Part shown: positions 10,536-22,808 of the stretch, in pieces
How the letters are laid out: the number at the start of each line of letters is the position of its first letter
Numbering within the stretch: the stretch's first letter is position 1
Assembly (NCBI GenBank): GCA_014904845.1
Contig: MU119391.1
Span: forward strand, 45,077-109,076
Direction of reading: 5' to 3'
DNA length: 64,000 bases
DNA from: Acephala macrosclerotiorum
Lineage: Eukaryota; Ascomycota; Leotiomycetes; Helotiales; Mollisiaceae
The notes under the pieces: model-generated
Told to the model about the DNA's origin: nothing
The model's input: the letters and a program-made list of their open reading frames with translations, nothing else
Databases searched by the model: none
Position numbers and translations under genes: made by a program

Positions 10536-11722
10536 ATGGGACGATCAACGGCGGTCTTATTAGGCATCTTTAGCATATCTAATGCAGGTTTGTATATACT
10601 GCTCTATTCTCTTAGCGATGAGTTATTCACATGATAGTAGAATTGTTCTACCGCCACCTTCAAGCGCAGTAAGCTTTTCCTGGGTCGCAACCATTGATCA
10701 AGTGGCACCAAAATTTACCACGAAGATGATGTCCACCGACAGCCACGTCTCCCAGGCTGCAACGTTTGCTCCTGCCCCAGCCTCCCCCGATATCAGTGAA
10801 CTCCTTGCCCAGCTTTCAGGTCTGGCTGCTCAGACCCAGGACAATTCCGGAGCGCCCACAACTACAATCACGTCTACCCCCGCTGTGAGTACTTTGCGAA
10901 CCTTTCTATCCCAAAAACCTTCGTTGTAAGGTGTGGATCGATGCGCTTCACGCTTGATTTGCTAAGAAGTTGATGGTCTTGCTCATGCTATCGGTCTACT
11001 ACCACAGAAATTGTAGACAATAAAGATGTTAGTGCATTACTCGCCGAACTTTCAAGTTTAGCTGCTCAGACCCAAGATGATTCTGGGGTACCCACAAGTG
11101 CACTCACGTCTCCATCCGCTGTGAGTAGCCTTGTCCTCCGATCCAAATTGCTAGTTCACCGCCGTTTTCAGGCTGTCACAACGGGGGCTGCTTACAATGC
11201 AGCTGTTAGTGAACTACTCGCCGAACTTTCAAGCCTTGCTGCTGAAGTCGGAGATGACGCTGCTCTCACAAGTGTAGCAGTTTCTTCCAGCACGGCATCT
11301 CTTCAACAGCTGCTGCCACCACAACATCAGGTAACATTTCCCACTCCAATACCTTTAACTAGCACTGACTATCCAAGCTCTTCCCCCATCGACCGCATCC
11401 CTCTCACCCTTGTTCAAAATCTACATGATCCCCTTCCAATTTACCCCCTTCCAATACGCCTTCCCCTTCAATCAACGGGGTCCACCAGCCTACCTAGACA
11501 GCAACGGAAACGCCGTCCTCTCACAATCCTTCGCCGGAACATTCGCTCTTGTCCTTCCCAACGGCTATCTCGTCTCCGTCAATCCCGCTACCAAACTCTC
11601 TTATGCTTCCAATGCGAGTTACTTCGCAGATACGACTGATGACCTGAATGACGACACTTCCACCGATTACTTGGAATTCAAAAAATTTCTCGATGATGCA
11701 GAATCTCTAGATGCTTATGGGA

Positions 11723-11730
11723 GTTGGAAT
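11723..11730 (+). repeat. Left 8-bp target-site duplication of the 855-bp element
   Basis: GTTGGAAT directly precedes the element and recurs exactly at its right border. Confidence 0.85.
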
Positions 11731-12585
11731 CAGTGTGAGAAATTGAGTAGTATTCAATAGCAATTCTAGTACTACTCAACTCAACTCAACCAAAATCCTA
11801 TGCTACTCTACTCAACTCAATAGCTAATGAGTAGTATTGAGTAGGCTATTGAGTAGAATCACGTGGGTTGAGCCGCAATGCTTAATTGGCTGAATTAGCG
11901 AAAAGGCTAGAAGAGTAAGCCTAATTGAGTAGAGCGCCTCGCTTATTTAAGCTCCGAAAGTTTTGCCGACGCCGAAAACCAAAAACTTTCAAACAATTAA
12001 CTCGAAAGATTTAATTAATAATAAATTAAATAAATTGTTTAAAAATATATCCTTCGGGACTTAAAATCTTTCAGATATTTAAAATAACCTCCGAGAATTT
12101 AAAGCCGAAATATTGTTTGGTTTATTAAATAATATATATAATTAAACTTTAAAAATATGTTTTATGTCACGCATATATAGTGATGCTGCAGTAGTAGTGG
12201 AGAGCTTGATTCAACTAAAAAGTGCTACCACGGACTATATAGTTCGTGACACGTGACTAGACTGGTGCCTGAGGCACCAGTGTGTAGAGAGAGAGTTCTC
12301 GTAACATTTTACATTAAAAAAAAGTAGTTTTTATTGTTTTTTTTATTCAAATTATAAATTGTATTAGATTTTAATACTTAGATTAATGGTTTTATTCTCT
12401 TATTAAAAATATTTTATTTATGTAATTTTATATGTGACGGTCACGTGTCTATTCAATAGTATTGAATAGCTACACACTACTCAATTCAATAGCTTAGTCA
12501 TAGCACTGCTACTCCTACTCAACTCAATAGTACTCAATACTATTCAATAGCTATTTAAATAGTTGAGTATTTTTTTCTTACACTA
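11731..12585. mobile_element. Non-autonomous hAT-type element (MITE), 855 bp
   Basis: The ends are CAGTGTGAGAAA on the left and TTTCTTACACTA on the right, an imperfect 12-bp inverted repeat (10/12) of the YAGTG form typical of hAT. It is flanked by an exact 8-bp target duplication, GTTGGAAT, the size expected for hAT. Both subterminal regions are packed with copies of ACTCAA/TTGAGT and CAATAG motifs, as hAT transposase-binding regions often are. The centre (about 11990-12180 and 12300-12440) is AT-rich and codes for nothing. CACGTG occurs at three places within it. The source transposase is not identifiable here. Confidence 0.82.
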
Positions 12586-12593
12586 GTTGGAAT
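12586..12593 (+). repeat. Right 8-bp target-site duplication of the 855-bp element
   Basis: GTTGGAAT follows the element. Its first G completes an AG after the pyrimidine-rich right terminus, which makes a potential splice acceptor. Confidence 0.85.
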
Positions 12594-12947
12594 TTGGTTT
12601 CTCCTGATGGCACTATCAGTCTAGGAAATGGGTTCCTGGACGGACTGGGACAACCCGGCACGAAGTTACAACTTAGTAATTCTGGTCTGGCAAACGGGGT
12701 TGCGAGATATTGTGCTACAATGAACCCTACGGGGCGAGGAAATGGTCAATCGTTTGAGGCGCAACGACCTGTCCAAGTTGGTGGGTATACTGGGGATTTT
12801 GTGGGGGATTCCGTTGAGGGTTTTCTGTATGCTCAGGCTGTAAGTGGAAGTCTGGGTAGGGCGATTCCTTCGATTGTGGCTCCTACAGCAGCCACAAGTG
12901 CTACTCCCGCACTCCCAAAACTGGGACTTCCTGGCCTTGGGGGTTGA

Positions 12948-13927
12948 TCACATGAGGGGGACTTGGTCGTAACGAGGGAACCATGGAAACAGTTTGGTAG
13001 AGCGGTTAGGCTTGGGGGACTGACCTTCATCTGAGGCTCTTGTATAGTATAATCATGTTTAATACAGGAATCGATTACATTCGCATTTACTATTTCAACT
13101 TTCTTCGAATTTTAAAGAGGCAAGCGTTCCCACCCAGACGGTCGATGGCCGTTGGTGATTCGTACAACTTGGGGAAACCATTAATTTGGAGACGAAAGCT
13201 TAATTCGGCGACCGTCTATGCTCCCCTGACCCCAAAGCCATGCCATCGGAACCCATGTGCTGCAAACTGTACTGCATCAATTGTGTTCCATAACTCAGCT
13301 TCTCAACTGCAATGACCAACAGGTACTAATCAGGCACGTAAGCCTTCGTCCTACTATGCATCAGAATTCCTAAGTCACAATGTATGAGACTCAATGTTGA
13401 TGATTGATGATTGACCTATGATAGAGGTATGGGTGCATCTAACAATGCCACAGACTATTCTTAGACATTATGCACACACTTCTTCAAACTTCCTCCTACT
13501 CCAGCATACATGCATCCAAAGATACAATGCAACGTCTTGCTATGCGTTAAAATCGACCTCCGACACCAAACGCCATATCCTACAGGAGACTGAACTGACG
13601 CTGAATCGCTATGTCAAACGAACCGAAACTAACTTCCACTGTCTGCTTCTCAAGTCCTTGCATCCTAGACCATACATGGCACGCTATTTCCACGTTCCGC
13701 GGCTTCCATCCTTTTGTTAGTCTTGATACCAGGTCTGGGATCCAAAATACAAGCCGATGCCTCGTCGGCCGCTGCATTGGAACCTGGACCGAGATGTCAC
13801 ATGCAATTGCCCCTCTTCGTCCACCGCAGGCTCAGCAGTTTCTCCATTCCTTCTTTCCAAGTATTACCCAAAATTCATCACGCCATATCGTCGTAATAGT
13901 GGACCAACCCGTTCCACATTCCCATCT
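12948..13927. other. Intergenic region
   Basis: This gap of nearly 1 kb lies between two convergent genes. Several overlapping open frames of 60-108 codons lie on both strands; none shows signal, domain or composition that supports a gene. Confidence 0.45.
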
Positions 13928-15165
13928 TCAAGGATGATAATAAGTCTCATGCCTCAAACTCTCACTCCTCCCCATCCTCTCATCCCTCAACTCACTCATC
14001 GCAAACAGTAACGGCAGCGGACTTAACGGCAACGGACTCTGCATCGCCCACTCATCTCCCTCGTCCTCCTCTCTTATCGATTCTCCACCAAGCCGTATCT
14101 TAGGCCTAGCTTCCATTGGTGTATTCAATTCGCTTCCTACTGGTTCCAATGCCGCTAATTCGTGGACCTCAGTCGACTCTAGCTCTCTTGCTTCCACGCA
14201 TTCGGAGTGTAGTTGTGGCTTTCCTTCGATTCCCAAATTATCTGCAGCTGAGGAAGAACGTGACGACGGAGCATCGCGGTAGGGTTTCGGAACGACATCT
14301 GGCATGGCCGAGAGGGCCTCTCGGCGTATTTTCCGGCGTGTGAAGAAGATCACTATGAAGACTGTTGACATTCCCAGGACCGAACCTATGACCGGACCTA
14401 CGACCCAAGTTTGTGAGAGCGGTTTGGAGGGTGTCGAGCTCGAGCTCGAGCTTGTCGGTGTAGGTGAGGATGTAGCTACTGCGGTTTGGTTGTATCGAGC
14501 GGAGGATAGGGAGGCTGCGGCTGCTGCTGAAGCTGTTTGATGTTAGACTTGCCAATGTACGGAGAATGGGAGAGAGTGTACCGGCAGATATCTTGGACGA
14601 GTACTTCGATGCCCAAGTCGCAGTTGATAGAATCGTAGTCCAAGACGGGTTATCACTTGCTGCTGCCGCCCAATCTACAGCCCCCGTTGTTGTTGGTGTC
14701 GGTGTGATTGTTGACGATACGGCGGTAGCACTAACGGTCGTCGTCGTGACGAGATTCTCTCCCCATGCACTGAGCCGGCTGGCCTGACTTTGCAAGGCTT
14801 CAACTTGTGTCGACGCGGGAGAATTCGCACACATGTTAAGAATATTGATCAGAACCACCTCGATCTGGTTCGACAACGACGTCTCGCCGTTCTGTATGTT
14901 GTATGTAAGGACACATTCTTGGCAGGCACCGCAGTTGGTGATGAAGCTCGAGTTCGCTGTACATGAAGTCGTGTCGCCATCGTACACTGCTAGATCGTCT
15001 CTGCAGCTTGCTGTTACATATCAGTCAATTGTGATCCCGCGCGATAACATACTCTAGCTCGATGATAGAAGACTTACGACATTCAGGACTGCAGTAGGCG
15101 GAAGGCAACACGTTCACCACCTGCCTCACCCCAAGCACAGCGGCAACCACCGTAGGAAGATGCAT
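13928..15165 (-). CDS. Predicted type I membrane glycoprotein
   Basis: Three exons, 15165-15078, 15010-14582 and 14532-13928, with introns of 67 and 49 nt (GTAAGT and GTACAC donors, CTAAC branch in the second), give 373 aa. The N terminus MHLPTVVAAVLGVRQVVNVL is a plausible signal peptide. The ectodomain has a cysteine cluster (YCSPEC, SCRDD, TSCTANSSFITNCGACQEC) and several NxS/T sites, then a Ser/Thr/Pro stalk. One membrane helix lies near residues 214-234 (WVVGPVIGSVLGMSTVFIVI), ending in FFTRRKIRRE. The cytoplasmic tail of about 140 residues is acidic and disordered. This architecture is common among fungal surface proteins of unknown function; no enzymatic motif is visible. A sensor or adhesion role would be speculation. 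Confidence 0.75.
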
Positions 15166-18141
15166 CGTGAACTCCTCCAACTAGTAGCTCGGTGTCGGTC
15201 GCCTAGTGGAAGATTGGGAGATAGGCACCGATGTCTTAAAACCAACGTCAGTGGATGTCGGGAATGTTCAGGTACATGTTTAGTTTAAAGGAGGCTGAAC
15301 GGGTTGAAGAGCCACCAGTTTTAGAAGTGGAGGAGGAACTGCTCGAGCGGTCAACCTTCAGACAGTGCTGAACGTTTATGCATTCCTCTTTTTGCCGATA
15401 TTATTCGACTATGCTTTATTGTGCACGATAGACGTACCATGTACCGATGTTGGGGTGGATGTGGGTGGCTGCCAGGTCTCCTGTCCATAGCCAAGGTTCG
15501 AGGTTGGAGTTCGGGGACGATCAACTCAATTGATCCCCGAGAATTCGGTTGAACAGGGGCAATGATTGGACTATTTGCACCATCTGGCAGGGTCTAGAGG
15601 GAATCTCCGCGCCGGACGGTAGTTCTGGATAACGATTGGGTAGTGAAAATTTCACTAACAGAAAAGCGCATGGAGAATATCAAAAGCCCCGGTACGGAGC
15701 GCAGGCCCTGAAAATCAACCGGAGTCTCGACCCCAGCGGGCGCTACTTGGCGGGCCGGTGGGGGGGTTTTGGGCCCCCAAAAACACTGGCCCAGCCTGTG
15801 GTGCCGAGAGAGCTGAACAGATATTTGGCTAGGAAGGAGGAACATTGATACAACTGTATGTCGTTCCAGGTTCATGGAATACGGCAACCATGCTGCAATT
15901 TGGCTTGGAGCTCTTGGACCTTGAAAAACGAAGCATATCAAAGTCTTGGACAATCCAATCCACCGCGATGTTTCCAAGCCTGAGCAGCAGCCAAGGTCCC
16001 AGCAGAGGGTGGTGTGGTGGAACGCATGATGCTTCCCCAGGGTATCGCGGCGTATGAAACAAGCTTTGAGCGCCACCGTACTGGGGTCATTGCGTGACTT
16101 GTCCCAGTTTGGCATCTCAATTCAAGGTTTTCAGCTCTCGCCCAAGACGCCTCCTGAGCTGTCATCGTTCTCGCCGTCCATGACGGCAGTGTCGCCATTC
16201 GTCAAAAGAAAGCTCACGAATCAAACGGGAGAGATGAGACGGAGCATCACCTTCTTCAAGATCTCGCACAGTAATCCGAACAAGGTTCTTATCCGTTCTG
16301 AGACCAGACCTTCTGATGAGATCAGAGCCTCGTGGGATTGACTGATACGCTGGTCCTTTATCTTGCGTTGGCTTGCTTTTGGCGGGAATGATTGGCCCGA
16401 ATACGGAAGACGAGTCATGAATTTCCATCAACGTCGTATTGAGCCTCCTCTGCGGTAATGAACATTTCGAGAAACTCAAAATACGGCCGTACCCTCCCCC
16501 GCCAGACCAGATATTCAAATATGCTCCCCCCAAACTTCCTCAGCCCCGAACTCGACCACAGCTGGGGAGCAGAGTATCTGGACAGCCCAAGCGCATCAAA
16601 TTACCAACTGTATCAACTGTATCTTGAGGTATCGTATACGTGCGATTCATTATTCTGCCAAATTTAGGCCTCATCCCGTGCAATTGTTGTATACCTGTCT
16701 CGCGATGCCTATCTCCCACGCTTTCTCCCTTGCCCTGCCACCTCCTCCATTGACTTGGCTTCGTGATGATCGCTGAACCGCAGATGACGAATATGATGCG
16801 CGCAGATATGTTCGTGATATGGAAATGGTCAGTGGTCGAGGAGCAATAGAATCGCATATCGTGCGTGGAGTCGTCACCTCCAGGTCGCGGTTAAATGTAT
16901 CGTGAGGTTTGAACCGCACGCCTAGGAGAATCTGCGGCAGTCGAGAGGGGCCTCAACAGTGCCGTGGCAGGGACATTACGGAATTGTTTCGATTGGAGGG
17001 ATTGGCATCGCAATGCGCGTGTAATGAAAAGTATTGGTTCGAGTTGAAGAAGGTAAAGAGTACGAGAGCATTTCGATGAGGAATTAAGGTTGGGTACTAG
17101 CGACTTCGCTCCTTCTGTCAACCACTGTATGTCTCAACTAAATATTTTGTGATTTATGAGTCTCCTTCTCAGTGTGGGTCACATAATGTCGCGCACATGT
17201 CAACAGTCTCCTGAGGTGCCATAAGCATGAATATCTCCAAATGAATCGTGGTCATGGAGCAAACAAAGGCAATGATCTCAATACGATCCTCCCCACTCGC
17301 ACCAGATCGATGACCTTGACCTGCTTACCTGAAGTCCAGTCGATCATCAAACAGGTCCGTGCAATCATGGAGGCTTGGATTGCCATGTGCATTTCAATCA
17401 CAGCCAGGACAATTATTCGCGTACCTCGTCTTGTGCCTCATGCCTGGTCGGACATGAGAAAAGGAATCTTGGAGTGTGAGAGATGTGAACTGTGCGTCTC
17501 TTGGACCCAATCACCTAGAAAGATAATCTTGAGAAGAGAGATCTTGGTATCCATCCGAGCGTACAAACAATGTTATACGCATTGAAACACCAAAAACTAC
17601 TGCCAGAGGTGGGGAAGATCAACAGGAACATCTCGAATAATAGTGGATGGTACCTGTGAGTGAGACCCTGGGACTGTGAGGCACATCTATCTAAGCGATG
17701 GCCATAGTGTTCTTGCATGATTTGACAGCACAAATGATATCTCGAAACGAGAGCTGTGAACCAGGTCAACATTTCCTATCAGGACCACCAGTACCTCGTC
17801 ACTTAGAAGTGGTACTTGAGAAACTAAACGTTGGACTATTAAGCGTTCAAACTTTCGCCCAAGATATGTTGAAGGATATAAAGAGATGTTGGTCGAAACA
17901 AGCTAGGTTAAGGTCTCTACCAGTACCTTGAGCTCTCGTATTCCGTACCTGACAAAACAAATTTTAGATTGTAAGAAAACTTTGTTTTGACAAGAGTTGG
18001 AATGGAGAGACCAATCAGAAGAACACCGTTCCAGAAGACCTCAACGCGCTCAGAAACGTCATTTGTTTTCCATCCATTATTCGGGTATCTCGGCATCGAT
18101 CCACTCAAACCCCAATCGCATCTCCTCCCAAAAAAAGTCTC
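15166..18141. other. Long gene-poor region (3 kb)
   Basis: No gene is supportable. Between about 15590 and 16530 on the minus strand several 65-173-codon frames overlap in different phases, which could be a decayed gene, but I recognise no motif and cannot connect them. A GC-rich palindrome lies at about 15753-15793. Confidence 0.45.
15750..15796. repeat. GC-rich imperfect palindrome
   Basis: A GGCCGGTG arm is mirrored by CACTGGCC, around a near-perfect centre TTTTGGGCCCCCAAAA, and the flanks GGCGG/CCAGCC extend the complementarity. The arms are about 18-20 bp with few mismatches, so it could extrude a hairpin. Its function is unknown; it could be a fossil transposon end. Confidence 0.6.
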
Positions 18142-19907
18142 TCACAACGTATACACAAACTCCGGATTCTCCTTATCCGTCAAATCCAAGAACTCTTGCT
18201 TATCCAACTTCCTATACCCAGGCTGCGCTCTCACAGCCGCATTCTTCTTATTCTCTCTGGCATAGTACCAATGAATGAACAGCAGATCCAACACACAAAT
18301 ACTGTAACAAATAATAATCGTGATCTCCGCAGGCACATACCTCGGTTTATCGCCTGGTCTGAAAGTCTGCGGTCCAATAATATTACCCGCACAGTACGCA
18401 ATCAGATACAGTGCGCCCACAGTCGTCTTCTTCGTATACCCCGCCACATTACTCGCCAACAGACTCAACAATGCAACGAAACCAGTTGGGGATGCTTGAG
18501 TGAAGTAATAGCCTGCCAAACGACCTTTGGAGTTTGACAAAGGGAGGCAGACGATGAGTAGCATGCCCAAGATTGCGACCAGCATTCCGGAGGTAGCGAC
18601 CAGGACTCGGCGCCCGAGTTTGTCGCCGAGGTAGCCACAGACGATGAGGAAGATGACTTCGATTGCGCCACCTGGGGCGCCGTAAAGGAGGGACTGATCG
18701 GCTGTGTAGCCGAAGGAGACGATGAGTTGGGAGAAGAAGTTTGTGATACCACCTAGATGAATTAGCGGTCTGCATGAAACGTGGTACCTGAATCGACTTA
18801 CCGTTGGGGATATCGGCTACCAAGGCGAAGAATACGAATGCCCATGTCATAGGATCCATGAGAGCCTCCTTGAGCTGATACATCTTGAAATGCTATAGTA
18901 CCACAAAATCAGCATCATGGTTCAGGAATCCGAAACTTAGCGGGGTAATTGGGGACCGCCTCCAAAATATGCGTACCTTGTTTCCAACACCCTGCTGATT
19001 CTTTCTAATCCGCTCAATGGCCATCAATCTCTCGTGTGGCTTGAGAAACTTCGCATTGAGTTGATTGTCTGGCATGAAATATAGGAAGATCGCTCCAACA
19101 GAAGCAGTAATCAGTCCAATAGTCAAGAAAACAATCTGCCAGCTCTTAATCGACGCCCCATGTTTCTTGACTCCAATATCGATCCCGTAAGCTACCAGAC
19201 CTCCAAATATCTGAGCGAATCCATTGAAACTGAACCAGATACCTGTTCTTGTTCCTTGTTCTTGGCGTGTATACCATTGCGATGTGAATAGTGCAAATCC
19301 TGGGGTGACTGCAGCTTCGAAGACACCAAGGAAGAAACGAACTGCGACGGCACTAGCGAAGTTCTTAACTGCGGCCATGCAGCAGAGTGTCAATCCCCAC
19401 ATTATGACGTTGAATGCTGACCACTTTGCGAGAGGAAGTCGCTGCAGGAGTCGGTTCGTTGGGTATTCCCAGGCGAGATAACCGATGTAGAACATGCTGC
19501 CCAGCCATTGATAGTTCGTGCCATGGAGATGGATGTCAGTCTGCAGACCCATGATTGAGGCGTACGAGAGTGTGGTTTTGTCGAGGAAGTTGAGGCCGTA
19601 CACAACGCAGAGCATCTGAAAATACCAATTAGCTGGGATATTCACGGAGGATTTCGACAAATACCGGCATGAGATTCCAATCAATCTTCCTCAACAACGC
19701 CCTCTCGGCCTCGGGTGTCATAACGAATGTCTCCCCCTCGTGCCCCTCAAATGCCTTTAATGCAACATCGCCATCATTCATATCTGCATGGATGAACCGA
19801 GGCTCCTTGACTTCGCCATCTTCAATTGTTGCTGGTCGAGTCAATTCTGGCGAGACCTTTTCAGGATCATCCGACGACGCGTCGCGAACCTTTTCGACGT
19901 CGGCCAT
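18142..19907 (-). CDS. MFS transporter, allantoate permease (Dal5/ACS) family
   Basis: Four exons, 19907-19665, 19615-18977, 18892-18802 and 18752-18142, with introns of 49, 84 and 49 nt, all in phase, give 527 aa. Exon 1 ends RKIDWNLMP and joins MLCVVYGLNFLDKTTLSYAS, the classic start of TM1 in the anion:cation symporter (Dal5-like) family. Next come GLQTDIHLHGTNYQWLGSMF, a WEYPTNRLLQRLPLAKW loop, and an RFFLGVFEAAVTPGF helix. The second half has the GYLGDKLGRRVLVAT motif and ends near NPEFVYTL. Twelve membrane segments can be placed. Family members import allantoate, nicotinate, pantothenate and other organic anions; the substrate here cannot be read from sequence. No pathway genes flank it. 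Confidence 0.88.
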
Positions 19908-21765
19908 GGTGCTCAATTCTCGGTGGCAGTCGAATATGCGGGGTTGTGAGCTATCTTAAGCGCAACTTCGAGATCAGTTGAATACTGAAGGTAAAAGGCT
20001 GAAACGACGTAGGATAAGCAGAATTAGAGAGATAGGCATGACACGAGATATATTAATTCGCGACTGGCCGCGGGGAATAATTTACCATCAAGTAATGATA
20101 AACATCTCGCTATCGGTCCGCGATATTCGAGCTGCAAGCATATCGTCGTTTATGACGATCTCCATTAGTATACCTAGCAGCCGGTACAGTTCAACAGATG
20201 GAGGCGGTTATCCGCCACAGATACGTCGAGAAATACAACCAATCATAGTACCAGCAATACTTGATACTTAACTCTATACAGACAAAAGATTATCTGCTCG
20301 GCCGCGTCTGCTTCGACTTCCCCTCTTCAAGACACCAAGAATGGGGTGCTGTGGGCTAAGGAATGATGTGCACTTGCATAACTCTCGCATAAAGCTTCAA
20401 CGAACTCGCTCGATGTGGAAGGTGGTATAGAACACGACGATAAGTGGGATGATTGTGAGTTCCTTTCTTTGCCGATGGAAGTTTGTGCTCCAGTTGCCGG
20501 GGAGAAAGAAAGTTAGAATTGGCCGTCGGAACTTTGTGGTAGGTAGGGGGTTTCGGAAACCCTAGCGCACCAGCCACGTGACTCGGACATTTTGTGATGG
20601 ATGCCAAGTTCTCATTCTCATCAACTTCCTCCAAAAATATCATAGCTGGAAACCACTGCACACATCAGTCATATTCTTTTTCAACCGTCTGATGCGAAAC
20701 TCGTTCCGATGGCAGTGCTGAGAAGTCAACAAGAGCCTTGTCGGAAGCACTGAGAGCCGTCTGGTGGATTCTCGACCATACTGCAGGCATGTTTTCCTCG
20801 TCATCTTATTCTGAGGTTCGAGCAGAAGTCAAGATGTCACCGTTCCTGTCGACCAGTCATAGCATCAGGATTAATAATTACCGCTCAGACATTGTTGTTT
20901 GGACATCGCAGAACTCGAGGTCGAATGAGATGTCACTGCTCGCTTATGATTCATTCCATCCCATCTCAACATTGTGGCACGCACTTTCATTGTTTCTGTT
21001 CCCTTCGGCAAGTTTCAAACCCGAAGCTCAGAACGTTTGAGGCTCAGGAACATTGACCAAACAAACGAGACTTATTTCATTCCATGATACCAATGAAGGA
21101 TGATTGTTCGTCTCAAGTCCCTTCTCCACCACGTCATCTGGAGTTCTTTTCCATTGTGGATGTCCTTCAGGCCACACACAGATCACGGACCGATCCCACT
21201 CGGCTCAGAGCCTCGGCGGAAAAGCTTATTTCGAGATATGCTTAATCGCTAAACTGCTGTGGAGGTTACAACTGCATAGGTGGGACGAATCAACGATGTC
21301 GAGTGTTGCTTTTCTATGGGGTAGTGACTCCATCTCTTCTCAGCCCAAGGTCGATCGCATCTATCAACTCCTATTTTCGTCTCTTCTCAGCCACGATGTC
21401 CGGGCCGCAATCTTACACACCTAGGGGACGGAAGCTTTTCTCCTCAGTGACCTTCTCGATAGTCTCAAGGGGAAACGGGCGTGCTTCGCTCCTTATGCCC
21501 TCACCTTGCGAGATGGCGCTTGGTGCTGGCCAGATGTTGGATTTTCTCACAGGAGCTGTTCACATAAAACAAGACTGTCCCATGGTGTTGGTGTTCTGAT
21601 AACTTCAAACTTCAGGTTTTTTTGTCTTCTTGCTTCGCTTCTACATTCATTTATTCATTCGTTACTGCCGGCCAGCCACTTTTCCTGTGCCTGTTATTCT
21701 TTTCACACGCACAGTACATTCTCAACTGCAGATTATATTCCCGAGCCTTTTCTCACCCCCCCACA
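19908..21765. other. Intergenic region, divergent promoters
   Basis: About 1.86 kb separate the divergent transporter and GPI-protein genes. No gene is supported; frames are at most about 106 codons and look random. A CACGTG site lies near 20575. The last 150 bp before 21766 are CT-rich, as a fungal leader would be. Confidence 0.5.
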
Positions 21766-22808
21766 ATGCGGTCCGCCATTCTCCAAGTCTTGAGCCTCGC
21801 CTTCTTCTTTGGCCATGGACTTGCAACAATCACTAGCCCAACAGCTGGAGACCAGTGGCCAGTGGAACAAGACCAGATGATCATGTGGGATACTACTGGA
21901 CTGACTGAACCTATCGACATCCATCTGGTACCAGCTGGAGCAACCGACACAACAGTTATCATCACGGAGATTGCCTTGCAGACTGGGAACGCGGGGACAT
22001 TGAAGTGGGCTCCTCCTGCCACCATTACGACGACAGAAGTGGCGATTTTGATCGTTGATGCCAAAAAGATTACTGTTCTTTCCGAAACTTTCATCATCTT
22101 GATTCAGGTAATGACCCCGCTACGATCTCGCTTGCATTCGGTACTGATTCAAAGTAGACAACTGGCACGACTACGACCAAGAAGCTGACATCATCGACCA
22201 AGAAGCTGACATTGTCGACGAAGCTCTCGACCACATTACTGAAGACCACGGCTGTGGCTACGACACTCAAAGCTGTCACCACCTCTATTAAACCGACAAT
22301 CCTCACAACAACTGCCAAAGCTGCGACCATAATCAGCACCAAGCCCTTAAATGCAACAGTAAGTGGATCTGTACCCCTCTCCGTGTCTCTCTAACCTCTT
22401 CCTCAGATGGTCGCAACTACAAAACCACTCACAGTAGCGGTTGCTACCTCGAGCAAAGCTCTCACAACACCAGTCATCATCTCTACCGGCACGAAAGCCG
22501 CTACAGCAGCCGTTCTCGCCACGACATCCAAGCCCTTGACGACATCCGCAGTTGCAACAAGTATCAAAGCTGCTACCACAATCACGAGCGCCAAAGCTCT
22601 CACAACTTCCCTGCTAGCTTCCGCCAAAGTGTCAAGCTCTATGAAAGCAAACGTTACCGTCAACAGCCCTGCCGTTCAGGCAAACATCACAGCTGCCGGT
22701 GTGGCCAAGGCGACGTTCACTGGTGCCGCTTCTCATATCGCTGGAGAAAGCTTGCAAGGTCTCTTGATGGGAGGTGTCTTTGGTGTTCTGGGGATGCTGT
22801 TTCTTTGA
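21766..22808 (+). CDS. Kre9/Knh1-like Ser/Thr-rich GPI-anchored protein
   Basis: Three exons, 21766-22107, 22158-22358 and 22407-22808, with introns of 50 and 48 nt, all phase 0, give 314 aa. A signal peptide (MRSAILQVLSLAFFFGHGLA) is followed by ITSPTAGDQWPVEQDQMIMW and a beta-rich domain to about residue 114. This matches the Ser-Thr-rich GPI-anchored (Kre9/Knh1) N-terminal family: xxSPxxGxxWxxGxxxxIxW. The rest is a long Thr/Lys/Ala repeat region (TTTTKKLTSSTKKLT; STKPLNAT; TTSKPLTTSAVAT). The C terminus is a hydrophobic tail, SLQGLLMGGVFGVLGMLFL, after small residues, a typical GPI-attachment signal. A cell-wall role is family inference. The leader is CT-rich. No enzymatic residues are apparent. 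Confidence 0.8.

Larger units (their letters stand above)
10536..12947 (+). pseudogene. Secreted protein with exon-encoded repeats, interrupted by a hAT-type element
   Basis: ATG 10536 starts a signal peptide (MGRSTAVLLGIFSISNA), followed by a likely intron 10588-10669. Three similar units of about 33 residues follow: DISELLAQLSGLAAQTQD, DVSALLAELSSLAAQTQD and AVSELLAELSSLAAEVGD. Units 1 and 2 each end at a GTGAGTA donor, so they look like duplicated exons. The main domain begins near 11378 (FKIYMIPFQFTPFQYAF) and runs to GSWN at 11730, where an 855-bp element is inserted. The frame resumes at 12594 with LVSPDGTISLGNGFL and ends ...LGLPGLGG at 12947. Exon phases do not agree at two junctions (unit 1 to 2, unit 3 to main domain), so either my splice sites are wrong or the gene has small frameshifts as well. 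I do not recognise the domain. It could still be expressed if the element is spliced out. Confidence 0.55.

Noticed and set aside
15594..16533. Overlapping minus-strand frames as a gene
   Set aside because: No family motif, no plausible splice model connecting them and frequent phase changes; at most a decayed gene.
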